From an uncultured Croceitalea sp. (lineage in GTDB: Bacteria > Bacteroidota > Bacteroidia > Flavobacteriales > Flavobacteriaceae): a stretch of DNA of 64,000 nucleotides. The notes below the pieces were generated by a model. The model was not told the origin of the DNA. It saw nothing but the letters and a program-made list of their open reading frames with translations, and ran no database searches. Position numbers and translations under genes: made by a program. Each line of letters opens with the position of its first letter. Position 1 is the stretch's first letter. The stretch lies in NCBI GenBank assembly GCA_947495075.1, contig CANLXH010000002.1:1054001-1118000 (forward strand), read 5' to 3'. Of this stretch, positions 52,666-61,369 are shown piece by piece.

Positions 52666-54879
52666 ATGAGAAAAATATATTTTCTATTTATCCTTTCCCT
52701 TTTATTCACAACAATTTCTTTGGCACAAAAAAAGAAGATTTCTCTAGAAGAAATTTGGGGTGGTAATTTTAGTACAGAGGGCCTAGATGTGCTCCGTTCT
52801 ATGAAGAATGGCACTCAATACACCGTTTTAAACTTTGATAGAAGTACGGGAACAAGAAGTATAGATAAATATGATTATGATACACAACAAAAGGTAGGTA
52901 CAATTGTTTCATCATCAGATAAAATCCCACCATTTAGTTCTTATGAGTTTAGTGCGGATGAATCCAAATTAATTTTGGCCACAGAGGTAGAGCCTATTTT
53001 TAGACGTTCAAGATTAGGGGTATACTACATATATGATATTGCTAATAACTCTCTGACTAAAATAGCTGAACAGAAAATCCAAGAACCTGAACTTTCTTCA
53101 GATGGTTCAAAAGTGGCATATGTCTACGACAATAACATTTATGTTCACAATTTAAAAACAAAAACTACTAAGCAGGTAACTGCCGATGGTAAAAAAGGAA
53201 GTATTATAAACGGGGTTACAGACTGGGTTTATGAAGAGGAATTCGCATTTGTACAAGCGTACGAATGGAATAGTAATGGAACTAAAATTGCTTTCTTAAG
53301 GTTTGATGAAACTAACGTGCCTAATTTTTCTATGGACGTCTATGGCAGAGATTTGTATCAAACACAAAATCAATTTAAATACCCTAAGGCTGGTGAAGAT
53401 AATGCTATTGTTAGTCTTCACATGTATGATGTTGCTAGTGATAAAGTTTCTAATGTAAATTTAGGAGAGGCTTATTATATCCCTAGGATTAAATGGATGA
53501 ATAATCCTAATTACTTGAGCGTGCAAACTATTAATCGCCACCAAGACCATTTAAAATTACATCAAGTTAATGCAAAAGATAATTCGACTTCGGTTCTTTT
53601 AGAAGAGAAAGATGATGCTTATGTTGATGTAACAGATAATCTTACTTTTTTGGCAGATGATAGCTTTATTTGGACTAGTGAGAAGGATGGTTACAACCAT
53701 ATTTATTTGCATGATGAAGATGGAAAGTTAGTAAATCAAATAACTAAGGGCCCCTGGGAAGTCACTAATTATTATGGTTATGACCAAAAAGAAGATAAAA
53801 TCTACTTTCAATCTGTAGAGAATGGGTCAATTAACAGAGATGTGTATAGCATATCCTCTTCAGGGAAAAACAAAAAAAGATTAACTACTGGCGAAGGAAC
53901 AAATTCAGGGGCATTTAGTGCAGATTACACCTATTTTATAAATACATTTTCTAATGCTAATACTCCTTATCAATATGCACTGCACAAGGCAATAAATGGT
54001 AAAAAGGTTAAGGAGATAAAGAACAATACCACATTAACATCTAAGCTAGCTGAGTATGAAATGAGCCCCAAAGAGTTTTCTACTATTTCTATTAATGGAA
54101 ACGATTTGAACATGTGGATGATAAAGCCTGCAGATTTTGATGAAAATAAAGAATATCCACTTTTAATGTATCAATATAGCGGACCAGGTTCACAATCTGT
54201 TGCTAATCGTTGGAACGGTGCCAACGATTATTGGTATCAAATGCTAGCATCGGAAGGTTATATAATTGCTTGCGTAGATGGTAGAGGAACAGGTTTAAAA
54301 GGTAGAGACTTTAAAAAAGTTACCCAGTTAGAACTTGGTAAATTGGAAGTAGAAGACCAAATTGCTGCTGCAAAAAAATTAAGCGAATTACCATATATAG
54401 ATGAAGATAGAACCGGAATTTGGGGTTGGAGCTATGGAGGTTTTATGTCTACAAATGCGCTCTTAAAAGGAAGCGATACTTTTGAAATGGCTATAGCTGT
54501 TGCCCCAGTAACAAGCTGGCGTTTTTATGACACCATTTATACAGAACGCTACATGCAAACACCACAAGAAAACGCAAGTGGATATGATGATAATTCACCA
54601 TTTAACTACCCAGAATTACTAAAAGGTGATTATCTGTTAGTACATGGTTCTGGGGATGATAATGTGCATGTTCAGAATTCTATGCGTATGATTGAAGCAT
54701 TGATACAGGCAGATAAAGACTTTGAATGGGCAATTTATCCTGATAAAAACCATGGTATTTATGGAGGTAATACGAGAAATCATTTGTACAAAAAAATGAC
54801 CGAATTTGCTCATAAGAATCTTCGTGATAGACCTAAGAAAGATGAAAAAGCTATTAAGTCTGAAGAGATAAAAGGATAA
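52666..54879 (+). CDS. Dipeptidyl peptidase IV (S9 family)
   Basis: Start at ATG 52666 (MRKIYFLFILSLLFTTISLAQ), a clear signal peptide; a TTG at 52636 would extend it pointlessly. The protein is about 737 residues: a DPP4 N-terminal beta-propeller, with the double-Glu site in TDWVYEEEFAF that binds the free substrate amino terminus, and a C-terminal alpha/beta-hydrolase with catalytic Ser in GWSYGG, Asp in GSGDDNVHV and His in KNHGIYGG. It releases X-Pro dipeptides in the periplasm. The following POT gene is a natural importer for them. Confidence 0.92.
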   Translation: MRKIYFLFILSLLFTTISLAQKKKISLEEIWGGNFSTEGLDVLRSMKNGTQYTVLNFDRSTGTRSIDKYDYDTQQKVGTIVSSSDKIPPFSSYEFSADESKLILATEVEPIFRRSRLGVYYIYDIANNSLTKIAEQKIQEPELSSDGSKVAYVYDNNIYVHNLKTKTTKQVTADGKKGSIINGVTDWVYEEEFAFVQAYEWNSNGTKIAFLRFDETNVPNFSMDVYGRDLYQTQNQFKYPKAGEDNAIVSLHMYDVASDKVSNVNLGEAYYIPRIKWMNNPNYLSVQTINRHQDHLKLHQVNAKDNSTSVLLEEKDDAYVDVTDNLTFLADDSFIWTSEKDGYNHIYLHDEDGKLVNQITKGPWEVTNYYGYDQKEDKIYFQSVENGSINRDVYSISSSGKNKKRLTTGEGTNSGAFSADYTYFINTFSNANTPYQYALHKAINGKKVKEIKNNTTLTSKLAEYEMSPKEFSTISINGNDLNMWMIKPADFDENKEYPLLMYQYSGPGSQSVANRWNGANDYWYQMLASEGYIIACVDGRGTGLKGRDFKKVTQLELGKLEVEDQIAAAKKLSELPYIDEDRTGIWGWSYGGFMSTNALLKGSDTFEMAIAVAPVTSWRFYDTIYTERYMQTPQENASGYDDNSPFNYPELLKGDYLLVHGSGDDNVHVQNSMRMIEALIQADKDFEWAIYPDKNHGIYGGNTRNHLYKKMTEFAHKNLRDRPKKDEKAIKSEEIKG

Positions 54880-54909
54880 TTAAATTAATAGTAACCAAAC
54901 CAAATTAAT

Positions 54910-56412
54910 ATGTCAGAAGTTGTAAACTCAGAAGGAGCTAAAAAGAAGTTTAGTCACCCGAAAGGATTGTATGTGTTATTTACCGCCGAGATGTGGGAAC
55001 GATTTAGTTATTATGGTATGCGAGCTATACTAATTCTGTTTATGACGACAGATATGGCTGCAGAAGGACTCGGCTTAACTACGGAGACAGCTGGTGCTGT
55101 ATATGGTCTTTATACGGCTTCGGTTTATTTAATGACTTTGCCAGGTGGTTGGTTGGCTGATAATATTTTTGGACAGCGTAAAGCAGTTTTTTATGGAGGA
55201 GTCCTTATCATGATAGGCCATTTGGTCCTTGCGATTCCAGGTTCTCCAGCAATATTCTTTACAGGTTTGGCTTTCGTTGCTTTAGGAACTGGTTTACTAA
55301 AGGGAAATATAAGCACACTAGTTGGGGAGCTTTATGAAAATGAAGATGGCGCTAAGCGAGATGCAGGATTTTCTATTTTCTATATGGGAATTAATTTGGG
55401 CTCGTTTTTTGGTCAATTATTTGTTCCGCTTTTAGCGGAATACAACTGGCATTTGGGCTTTGGATTAGCGGCTATTGGTATGTTTTTTGGTTTAATAGCA
55501 TATAAGGTTTATGCTCCAAAATATTTGAAAGAAATTGGTGTTGAACCTAAGGCTAAATCAATAGAAAAAACGGGAAAATCTAATAATTCGGTTACCTTAG
55601 GTATAATTGCCTTTATACTGGTTCTATTGGTCACCTTACAATTGTTAGGTCATATAGATGTGACCACTGCTACAGGTATTGCACAAGCTCTTGGTCTTAT
55701 TATCGTGGTCATTACCATGGGGTATTTTATCAACATACTTTTTAATGGAGGTTTGAATTTGATTGAGAAGAAGAAAGTAACAGTAATTTTTATACTTTTT
55801 GTAGGCATTGCTATTTTTTGGTCGGGTTTTGAACAGGCTGCCTCTTCTTTGAACTTATTTGCTAGAGATTTTACAAATCGTTTTATTGGAGGATGGGAAA
55901 TGCCTGCGGGTATGTTACAATCATTTAATTCTGGGTTTATAATCATCTTTGCCCCAATTATTGGTGCGCTTTGGGTGAAATTAGCTGCTAGAAATATCAA
56001 TGTGCGCACCCCATTTAAATTTGCCGTTGGATTGGTCTTATTAGGATTAGGATTTTGGGTTATGGTTGAAGCTGCTCAAGTAGCGGCTAGCGGTGCCAAA
56101 GCAGGTATGTTTGCATTAATACTAACATACTTCTTGCATTCAATAGGGGAGTTGACAATAAGTCCAGTGGGTTTGAGTGCTACGAGTAAATTATCTCCTA
56201 AAAAATATTTAGGCCAGATGATGGGTATTTGGTTTGTTGGTGCGGCTTTAGGTAACTTAATAGCAGGGTTAATAGGAGGAAATTTTGATCCAGAGAACGT
56301 GCTTGAAATGCCGAATATATTTCTCAATGTAGTGTGGGTATCAGTTGGAGCAGGTATAATATTTTTTGCAGCGAGTCCATTTATCAAAAAATGGATGGGA
56401 GAAGTTACGTAA
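54910..56412 (+). CDS. POT/PTR2 family proton-dependent peptide transporter
   Basis: A 500-residue transporter with about 14 membrane helices. AEMWERFSYYGMRAIL carries the ExxER proton-coupling motif in helix 1; FSIFYMGINLGSFFGQL is the PTR2 signature in helix 5. It imports di- and tripeptides with protons. It is 30 bases after the DPP IV gene on the same strand, so the two probably form a transcript. A strong terminator follows at 56442-56482. Confidence 0.93.
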   Translation: MSEVVNSEGAKKKFSHPKGLYVLFTAEMWERFSYYGMRAILILFMTTDMAAEGLGLTTETAGAVYGLYTASVYLMTLPGGWLADNIFGQRKAVFYGGVLIMIGHLVLAIPGSPAIFFTGLAFVALGTGLLKGNISTLVGELYENEDGAKRDAGFSIFYMGINLGSFFGQLFVPLLAEYNWHLGFGLAAIGMFFGLIAYKVYAPKYLKEIGVEPKAKSIEKTGKSNNSVTLGIIAFILVLLVTLQLLGHIDVTTATGIAQALGLIIVVITMGYFINILFNGGLNLIEKKKVTVIFILFVGIAIFWSGFEQAASSLNLFARDFTNRFIGGWEMPAGMLQSFNSGFIIIFAPIIGALWVKLAARNINVRTPFKFAVGLVLLGLGFWVMVEAAQVAASGAKAGMFALILTYFLHSIGELTISPVGLSATSKLSPKKYLGQMMGIWFVGAALGNLIAGLIGGNFDPENVLEMPNIFLNVVWVSVGAGIIFFAASPFIKKWMGEVT

Positions 56413-56426
56413 GGCTTAATATTAAA

Positions 56427-58433
56427 TCATTTAAAATAATAAACTCCTTTTTCACCAGTATAGTGAAAAGGGAGTTTTCTTTTTAAGCAAGTTGCTGCCC
56501 AACGTTCTACATAGCTTTTATAATTACTGCCATCAACTATCACTTTTTTTGTTTGAATACTATCCAGTAGCCGTTCTAAATTAATTTTTGGAGATGCAGT
56601 TAAAACTAGATAATCCAATTGTTTTTGAGTAGGGTATACCCCTAAACTATCCATTACGTATAGTTTCTTACTATTAATTGAATAAATGTTTTTTGTGTCT
56701 GAATAGGATATATAATCTATAGATTCGGCAATTTTATAATCTTGTATAATTCGATGTGAAAAATCTGTTTGTTTGCCATAAACTTTTAGGCTGTTTCCTT
56801 TTTGCTTTAAAAGCATCGAATTTGCAGTTTCATGCGTGAGCACTAATTGCTCTTTTGCTGATGTATCTACAATTTTAAATAAAGACCAAGTTTGAAATAT
56901 AAGAACGCTTAACAAAAAGGAAGTAATGTTTTTAAATTTTGGTTTTGATAATGAAACAACTAAACTTATCGAAATAACATAACCAAGTAGCAACTGTATA
57001 CCATCAAAGGAAATATCTCTAAAAACAAAAGCCTCTTGTTGCGCAACAAACTCAATCGCGGAATTCATATTTCTAATAAGAAAATTATAAACTAATACGA
57101 TTGATTCTGGTAAAACACTAATGCCTGTCAGTAATAATACTAAAATTCCCATTCCAAGAATAAGACCTAAAACTGGAATTACAACTAAATTAGAAACAAA
57201 GAATAGCGCAGGAAATTGATGAAAATAAAACAAACTTATTGGAAGAACGCCTAATTGAGCTGCAATGCTTATGGTAGTTAACTGCCAACATTTTTTAATA
57301 ATTATATTTTCAGGATACCAAAATCGTTGTAGTTTGGGGTAAATCCAAACAATAGCTATAACAGCCGCATAACTCATTTGAAAACCTACTTGGAAAAGAA
57401 AAAGAGGCTTACATAGCAAAATAAAAAACATAGATAATGCTATAATATTGAATGTATTAGTAGGTCTGTTTAAATACATCGCATAAGCAATAAAGGAAAA
57501 CATGGTCACTGCTCTTACAACTGAGGCAGATAGACCTGCTATAAATGCAAAAGCCCAAAGGCAAAATACTAACACAATTAGTTTTATTGTTTTTCCCTTA
57601 GGAAGCAGTTCTAAGGGTTTTAATACAAATTGTAAGAGTAATAATAGAATGCCAATATGTAAGCCAGAAACTGCCAAAATATGAATAGCACCAGCATTTT
57701 TATAATTGTTATAAGTCTCCTCAGAAATATCGTTTCGTTGCCCTAATAACAAAGCTTGAATTATGGAAAGCTCTTCTTTTCCAAAGCTTTCTTTTTTAAG
57801 TTTTTCTATTAAATATGCCCTAAAGTTAGAGGCATAACCAAATATTGTTTTTGAAGAATTTTGCTTTAGTATAAATTCATTTTTAGAAGTATTTAATTGA
57901 TGGTAAATATGCTTCTTTTTTAAAAATTCTTTATAATCGAATTGACTGTGATTTAATGGTTTAGGAGTAGCTTTGGCTTCACCAAATAAGGCTAGTTCAT
58001 CATCTACATAAAGTGGAGAATTCACAGAATCATTAGCAATACGAAGTATTAATTTGCCCGTAACTTCATTTTGGTTTAAGCTTTGTGCCTTAACTATGTA
58101 TCGTTTTGCATAAGCGGAGGGTTTTAGTACTTCATCAATCTTTAAAAGCCAAATATTATCATGTGCATCAAGATGATTAACGTAATGATTATGATTTGGG
58201 TTAGAAATAACAACTGCTAAAATCCCCAATATCAATGTTATAATGCAGGCTACTACTCCAAAAAAAGGAAATCCATTTCTAGGTTGTTTTTTAAAAGTAA
58301 CAGCTAAGAACACCAGTAATATCGCCAACGCTATAAGAACATGAAGAAACTTAGGCTCAAAATAGAAACCTAATAAGATGCCCAAAATCAGGAAAAGCGT
58401 GAGTTTAATCGAAATAAAGTTAATTTGTTGCAT
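56427..58433 (-). CDS. comEC: ComEC/Rec2-type DNA uptake channel protein
   Basis: A 668-residue polytopic membrane protein. It has an N-terminal DUF4131/OB-like domain (residues ~25-190), and a competence domain with LLLGQRNDISEETYNNYKNAG and the AGAIHILAVSGLHIGIL signature followed by LSASVVRAVTMF. A reduced C-terminal region contains beta-lactamase-like remnants but the usual HxHxDH motif is not visible. It probably transports single-stranded DNA across the inner membrane. It overlaps the NlpC gene by one base and its last codons carry the antisense POT terminator. Confidence 0.83.
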   Translation of the reverse strand: MQQINFISIKLTLFLILGILLGFYFEPKFLHVLIALAILLVFLAVTFKKQPRNGFPFFGVVACIITLILGILAVVISNPNHNHYVNHLDAHDNIWLLKIDEVLKPSAYAKRYIVKAQSLNQNEVTGKLILRIANDSVNSPLYVDDELALFGEAKATPKPLNHSQFDYKEFLKKKHIYHQLNTSKNEFILKQNSSKTIFGYASNFRAYLIEKLKKESFGKEELSIIQALLLGQRNDISEETYNNYKNAGAIHILAVSGLHIGILLLLLQFVLKPLELLPKGKTIKLIVLVFCLWAFAFIAGLSASVVRAVTMFSFIAYAMYLNRPTNTFNIIALSMFFILLCKPLFLFQVGFQMSYAAVIAIVWIYPKLQRFWYPENIIIKKCWQLTTISIAAQLGVLPISLFYFHQFPALFFVSNLVVIPVLGLILGMGILVLLLTGISVLPESIVLVYNFLIRNMNSAIEFVAQQEAFVFRDISFDGIQLLLGYVISISLVVSLSKPKFKNITSFLLSVLIFQTWSLFKIVDTSAKEQLVLTHETANSMLLKQKGNSLKVYGKQTDFSHRIIQDYKIAESIDYISYSDTKNIYSINSKKLYVMDSLGVYPTQKQLDYLVLTASPKINLERLLDSIQTKKVIVDGSNYKSYVERWAATCLKRKLPFHYTGEKGVYYFK
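56442..56482 (+). terminator. Strong terminator of the POT gene inside the antisense comEC 3' end
   Basis: Bases 56442-56455 pair with 56463-56476 over 14 positions (one G-T wobble) with a seven-base loop, then TTCTTTTT follows. On the plus strand it lies 30 bases after the POT stop. It lies wholly within the last codons of comEC on the minus strand, and the reverse strand also ends in a T-rich run. Confidence 0.82.
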
Positions 58434-58975
58434 TACAATATGCGAGTGGCTTTTATAAAAGCAGCATTCCAGAAACCTTCTCGTAATGAAGATACAATAA
58501 CACCTCTTGAACTTGAGGAATGGATAAATTTTATTTCTTCGTTTTCAATTGCGACAACTAAGCCCACATGGTTTATTCGTTTGCTATTTTTTCGAGTTTT
58601 AAAAAACAGTAAATCACCTTTTTGGACTTCATTTACTCGAACACGTTTTCCTTCATTTGCCATTTGGTAAGAAACTCTTGGAAAAACAATATCATTTTCT
58701 TGTAACGCTACATAGATAAGGCCAGAGCAGTCCATTCCTTTTTTTGTAGTACCTCCATATTTGTAACGCACTCCATTAAAAGCCATAGCAGATTCAATCA
58801 CTTTTTCTGCTTCTGGATTTTCTTTTACTTTTTTTCTTAGCTTTTTCTTATCGGATTTAATTGTATCAGATGAAGCTACAGTAACAGTTCGCTTTTTACT
58901 GTATGTAGTTTTTTTCTTTGCAAAACAACCCGAAAGTAATATTGCAATACTTAAAATAAGCAGTTTCTTATTCAT
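58433..58975 (-). CDS. NlpC/P60 family lipoprotein endopeptidase
   Basis: A 180-residue lipoprotein with lipobox ILLSGCFAKKK and an NlpC/P60 domain: YKYGGTTKKGMDCSGLIYVAL (catalytic Cys in DCSG), and RINHVGLVVAIENEEIKFIHSSS with the catalytic His. It cleaves peptidoglycan stem peptides (gamma-D-Glu-diamino acid bond) on the inner face of the outer membrane. The charged KKTTYSKKRTVTV linker precedes the domain. It overlaps comEC by one base and follows lpxB by 32 bases. Confidence 0.88.
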   Translation of the reverse strand: MNKKLLILSIAILLSGCFAKKKTTYSKKRTVTVASSDTIKSDKKKLRKKVKENPEAEKVIESAMAFNGVRYKYGGTTKKGMDCSGLIYVALQENDIVFPRVSYQMANEGKRVRVNEVQKGDLLFFKTRKNSKRINHVGLVVAIENEEIKFIHSSSSRGVIVSSLREGFWNAAFIKATRIL

Positions 58976-59007
58976 CCAAGAGCAAAGTTTCTTCTTGGGG
59001 TATAAAA

Positions 59008-60117
59008 TTAAACATTTTCTATTATTAGATCAGCAGCCTTTTCGCTAGCACCTTTTCCACCAAGTTTTTGTTCCAGTAAATCATAATCTTGGAGTATTTT
59101 GGTGCGGTTGGTCCCGTCAAGAATATTAGTAAGTTCTAGCTTAAGGTTTGCGGGGGTTAATTCTCCTTGAATAAGCTCTTTTACAGTCTCTTTTCCCATA
59201 ATTAGATTTACCAGAGAAATATAATCTAGTGTAATAATTCTTTTAGCAATCTGATAAGAAACCCAGTTACCCTTATAACAAACAACTTGTGGCACTTTAA
59301 ACAACGCAGCTTCTAAAGTTGCGGTGCCGCTAGTAATAAGCGCTGCATGCGAATATTTTAAGAGTGTATAGGTTTCATTAGATACAAAACCAACATTTTT
59401 ATGTTTTAAAAAAGGTTTGTAAAAAGTATTGTCAAGACTGGGCGCTCCAGCAATTATAAATTGATAAGTTTCAAAATCATCAATGATAGATAGCATTAGG
59501 TCTAACATTTTCTGCACCTCTTGTTTTCTGCTGCCAGGTAATAAAGCTACAATAGGTTTTGAAGGATGCAGATTGTTTTTGGAACGAAATGTATTTTCTT
59601 CCAATGTAGAACTATTAACAATTGCATCTAATAGTGGATGCCCAACAAACTCAACAGAATAATTATGTTTGGCATAAAAGCTTTTCTCAAAAGGAAGGAT
59701 AACATACATCTTATCAATATCCCTTTTAATTTTATGAATTCTACTTTCCCTAGAAGCCCATATTTGGGGAGATATGTAATAATTGGTCTTAAAATTCTGT
59801 TGCTTTGCCCATTTTGCAATACGAAGGTTAAAACCAGAAAAGTCAATAAAAATAATAACATCTGGTTGAAATTTTAAAATATCCTCTTTACAAAACTTAA
59901 TATTTTTAAAAATTGAAGGAATGTTTTTTAAGACTTCTAAAAAGCCCATAAAAGCCATTTCCTTATAATGTTTTGCTAAATCCCCTCCAACTTCTTGCAT
60001 TAAATCTCCACCCCAACACCTAATAATAGCTGTTGAATCTTTTTCTTTTAAAGATTTGATGAGGTTAGAACCATGTAAATCACCAGATGCCTCACCAGCG
60101 ATGATATAGTATTTCAT
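59008..60117 (-). CDS. lpxB: Lipid-A-disaccharide synthase
   Basis: A 369-residue GT19 enzyme joining UDP-diacylglucosamine and lipid X in lipid A synthesis. Clear motifs include IIAGEASGDLHGSNLI at residue 4, FIDFSGFNLRIAKWAK, FVGHPLLDAIV, LLPGSRKQEV and SGTATLEAALFKVPQVVCY. It sits in a minus-strand run surE, a small membrane gene, lpxB, an NlpC lipoprotein, comEC. It is one base from the small gene's stop. This confirms a Gram-negative envelope with lipid A. Confidence 0.95.
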   Translation of the reverse strand: MKYYIIAGEASGDLHGSNLIKSLKEKDSTAIIRCWGGDLMQEVGGDLAKHYKEMAFMGFLEVLKNIPSIFKNIKFCKEDILKFQPDVIIFIDFSGFNLRIAKWAKQQNFKTNYYISPQIWASRESRIHKIKRDIDKMYVILPFEKSFYAKHNYSVEFVGHPLLDAIVNSSTLEENTFRSKNNLHPSKPIVALLPGSRKQEVQKMLDLMLSIIDDFETYQFIIAGAPSLDNTFYKPFLKHKNVGFVSNETYTLLKYSHAALITSGTATLEAALFKVPQVVCYKGNWVSYQIAKRIITLDYISLVNLIMGKETVKELIQGELTPANLKLELTNILDGTNRTKILQDYDLLEQKLGGKGASEKAADLIIENV

Positions 60118-60118
60118 T

Positions 60119-60400
60119 TTAAAAAACCTTGTAATATAGAATAACTAGAGCGGTCAATATTGTAGCCATCATAACACCTCTTGCTCTGTGATCTCTTTTT
60201 AACCTTAAAAAACCAAAAAAAGCTACTAGATTTAAAATAGCACCTAAAGCTAGAAGACTACCAATGTGTTCTTGCGCTATTGCCGCTTTAAAAGTATCTA
60301 TAATTCCAAAATCAGAAAAAAGAAGAATATATAGTAATGTTCCAATAGTATTAGCGGTAACACCAACAATAAAACCTATTAAAATATCTTTCTTATTCAT
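60119..60400 (-). CDS. Small membrane protein between surE and lpxB, unknown function
   Basis: A 93-residue protein with two or three hydrophobic helices (DILIGFIVGVTANTIGTLLYILL, SLLALGAILNLVAFFGFL, and the final MMATILTALVILYY). The start ATG at 60400 overlaps the surE stop by eight bases, so it is translationally coupled. I do not recognise the family. Its constant position would be a good test of a link to lipid A synthesis. Confidence 0.65.
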   Translation of the reverse strand: MNKKDILIGFIVGVTANTIGTLLYILLFSDFGIIDTFKAAIAQEHIGSLLALGAILNLVAFFGFLRLKRDHRARGVMMATILTALVILYYKVF

Positions 60401-61172
60401 TTAAATTCCAGTTGTTTATGTGTTTAATTACGTGATGCGCAGTAAGATCAAATTGGGTAGGTACAACAGATACAAAGCCGTTTTCTAGGGCATGTACATC
60501 TGTATCTTTTCCCTCATCTAATAACTCAAATTCACCTGTAAGCCAATAATATTCTTTACCTGATGGACTTGAGCGTTTATCAAATTTCTCTTTCCAATTT
60601 GCTTTTGCTTGCCTGCAAACCTTTATTCCTTTTGGATTATCACTGTGCGATTTAGGTATGTTAACATTTAAGACTGTTCCCTTAGGAATACCATTTTTTA
60701 AGGCCCCTAAAACAATTTTCGTAACTACCTCTTTGGTTCCTGTAAAATCTGCATTCCAAGAATAATCACAAAGTGAAAAACCAATAGCAGGAATACCCTC
60801 TATACCCGCTTCTATAGCTGCACTCATAGTTCCAGAATAGATAACATTTATAGAGGAATTTGAACCATGATTAATACCACTAACTACAATATCTGGTCTT
60901 TTTTCTAAGATTTCTTGTAATCCTAATTTAACACAATCCGCGGGTGTGCCACTACAACTATATTCTATCGGAGCATCCTTTTTGGTGTTGATTTTAACCT
61001 TTTTAGAATATAACGTATTATCAATAGTTATAGCGTGCCCCATACCAGATTGTGGACTATCTGGAGCAACGACTACAACTTCTCCAATTTGACTCATAAA
61101 ACCAACAAGTGCACGTAGACCTGGAGCAGTGATTCCATCATCGTTGGTGACTAGAATCAAAGGTTTTTTCAT
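60393..61172 (-). CDS. surE: 5'/3'-nucleotidase SurE
   Basis: A 259-residue metal-dependent phosphatase. LVTNDDGITAPGLRALV with the DD metal site at residue 10 and VSGINHGSNSSINVIYSGTMSAA are the SurE signatures. It dephosphorylates nucleoside monophosphates and short polyphosphates under stress. It starts the minus-strand run to comEC and is divergent from the tail-specific protease across 197 bases. Its reading frame overlaps the next gene by eight bases. Confidence 0.94.
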   Translation of the reverse strand: MKKPLILVTNDDGITAPGLRALVGFMSQIGEVVVVAPDSPQSGMGHAITIDNTLYSKKVKINTKKDAPIEYSCSGTPADCVKLGLQEILEKRPDIVVSGINHGSNSSINVIYSGTMSAAIEAGIEGIPAIGFSLCDYSWNADFTGTKEVVTKIVLGALKNGIPKGTVLNVNIPKSHSDNPKGIKVCRQAKANWKEKFDKRSSPSGKEYYWLTGEFELLDEGKDTDVHALENGFVSVVPTQFDLTAHHVIKHINNWNLNE

Positions 61173-61261
61173 ATGACATAATTATTAGTGTAAAAATACG
61201 TTTTTAAAAAGGATATGATATTCCCTTCGTTTAACAAAAAATTAAAAGTCAGCTCAAAAAG

Positions 61262-61277
61262 TGGCATGATTTTTTCA
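61262..61277 (+). promoter_or_regulatory. Near-match to a sigma-54 promoter upstream of the tail-specific protease
   Basis: TGGCATGATTTTTTCA matches the sigma-54 form TGGCACG-N4-TTGCA in spacing and in 14 of the 16 aligned positions counting the free ones; the G of the -12 GC is T here. It lies about 92 bases before the start codon. With the -12 G missing this is only a weak candidate. Confidence 0.25.
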
Positions 61278-61369
61278 GTATCTTAGGGAATTAATATCAA
61301 TTAAAAAACAACTTAAGCATAATGCTTTTGTTCAATGTTGGTTAACATAACAGTCCCAAAAAATATATT

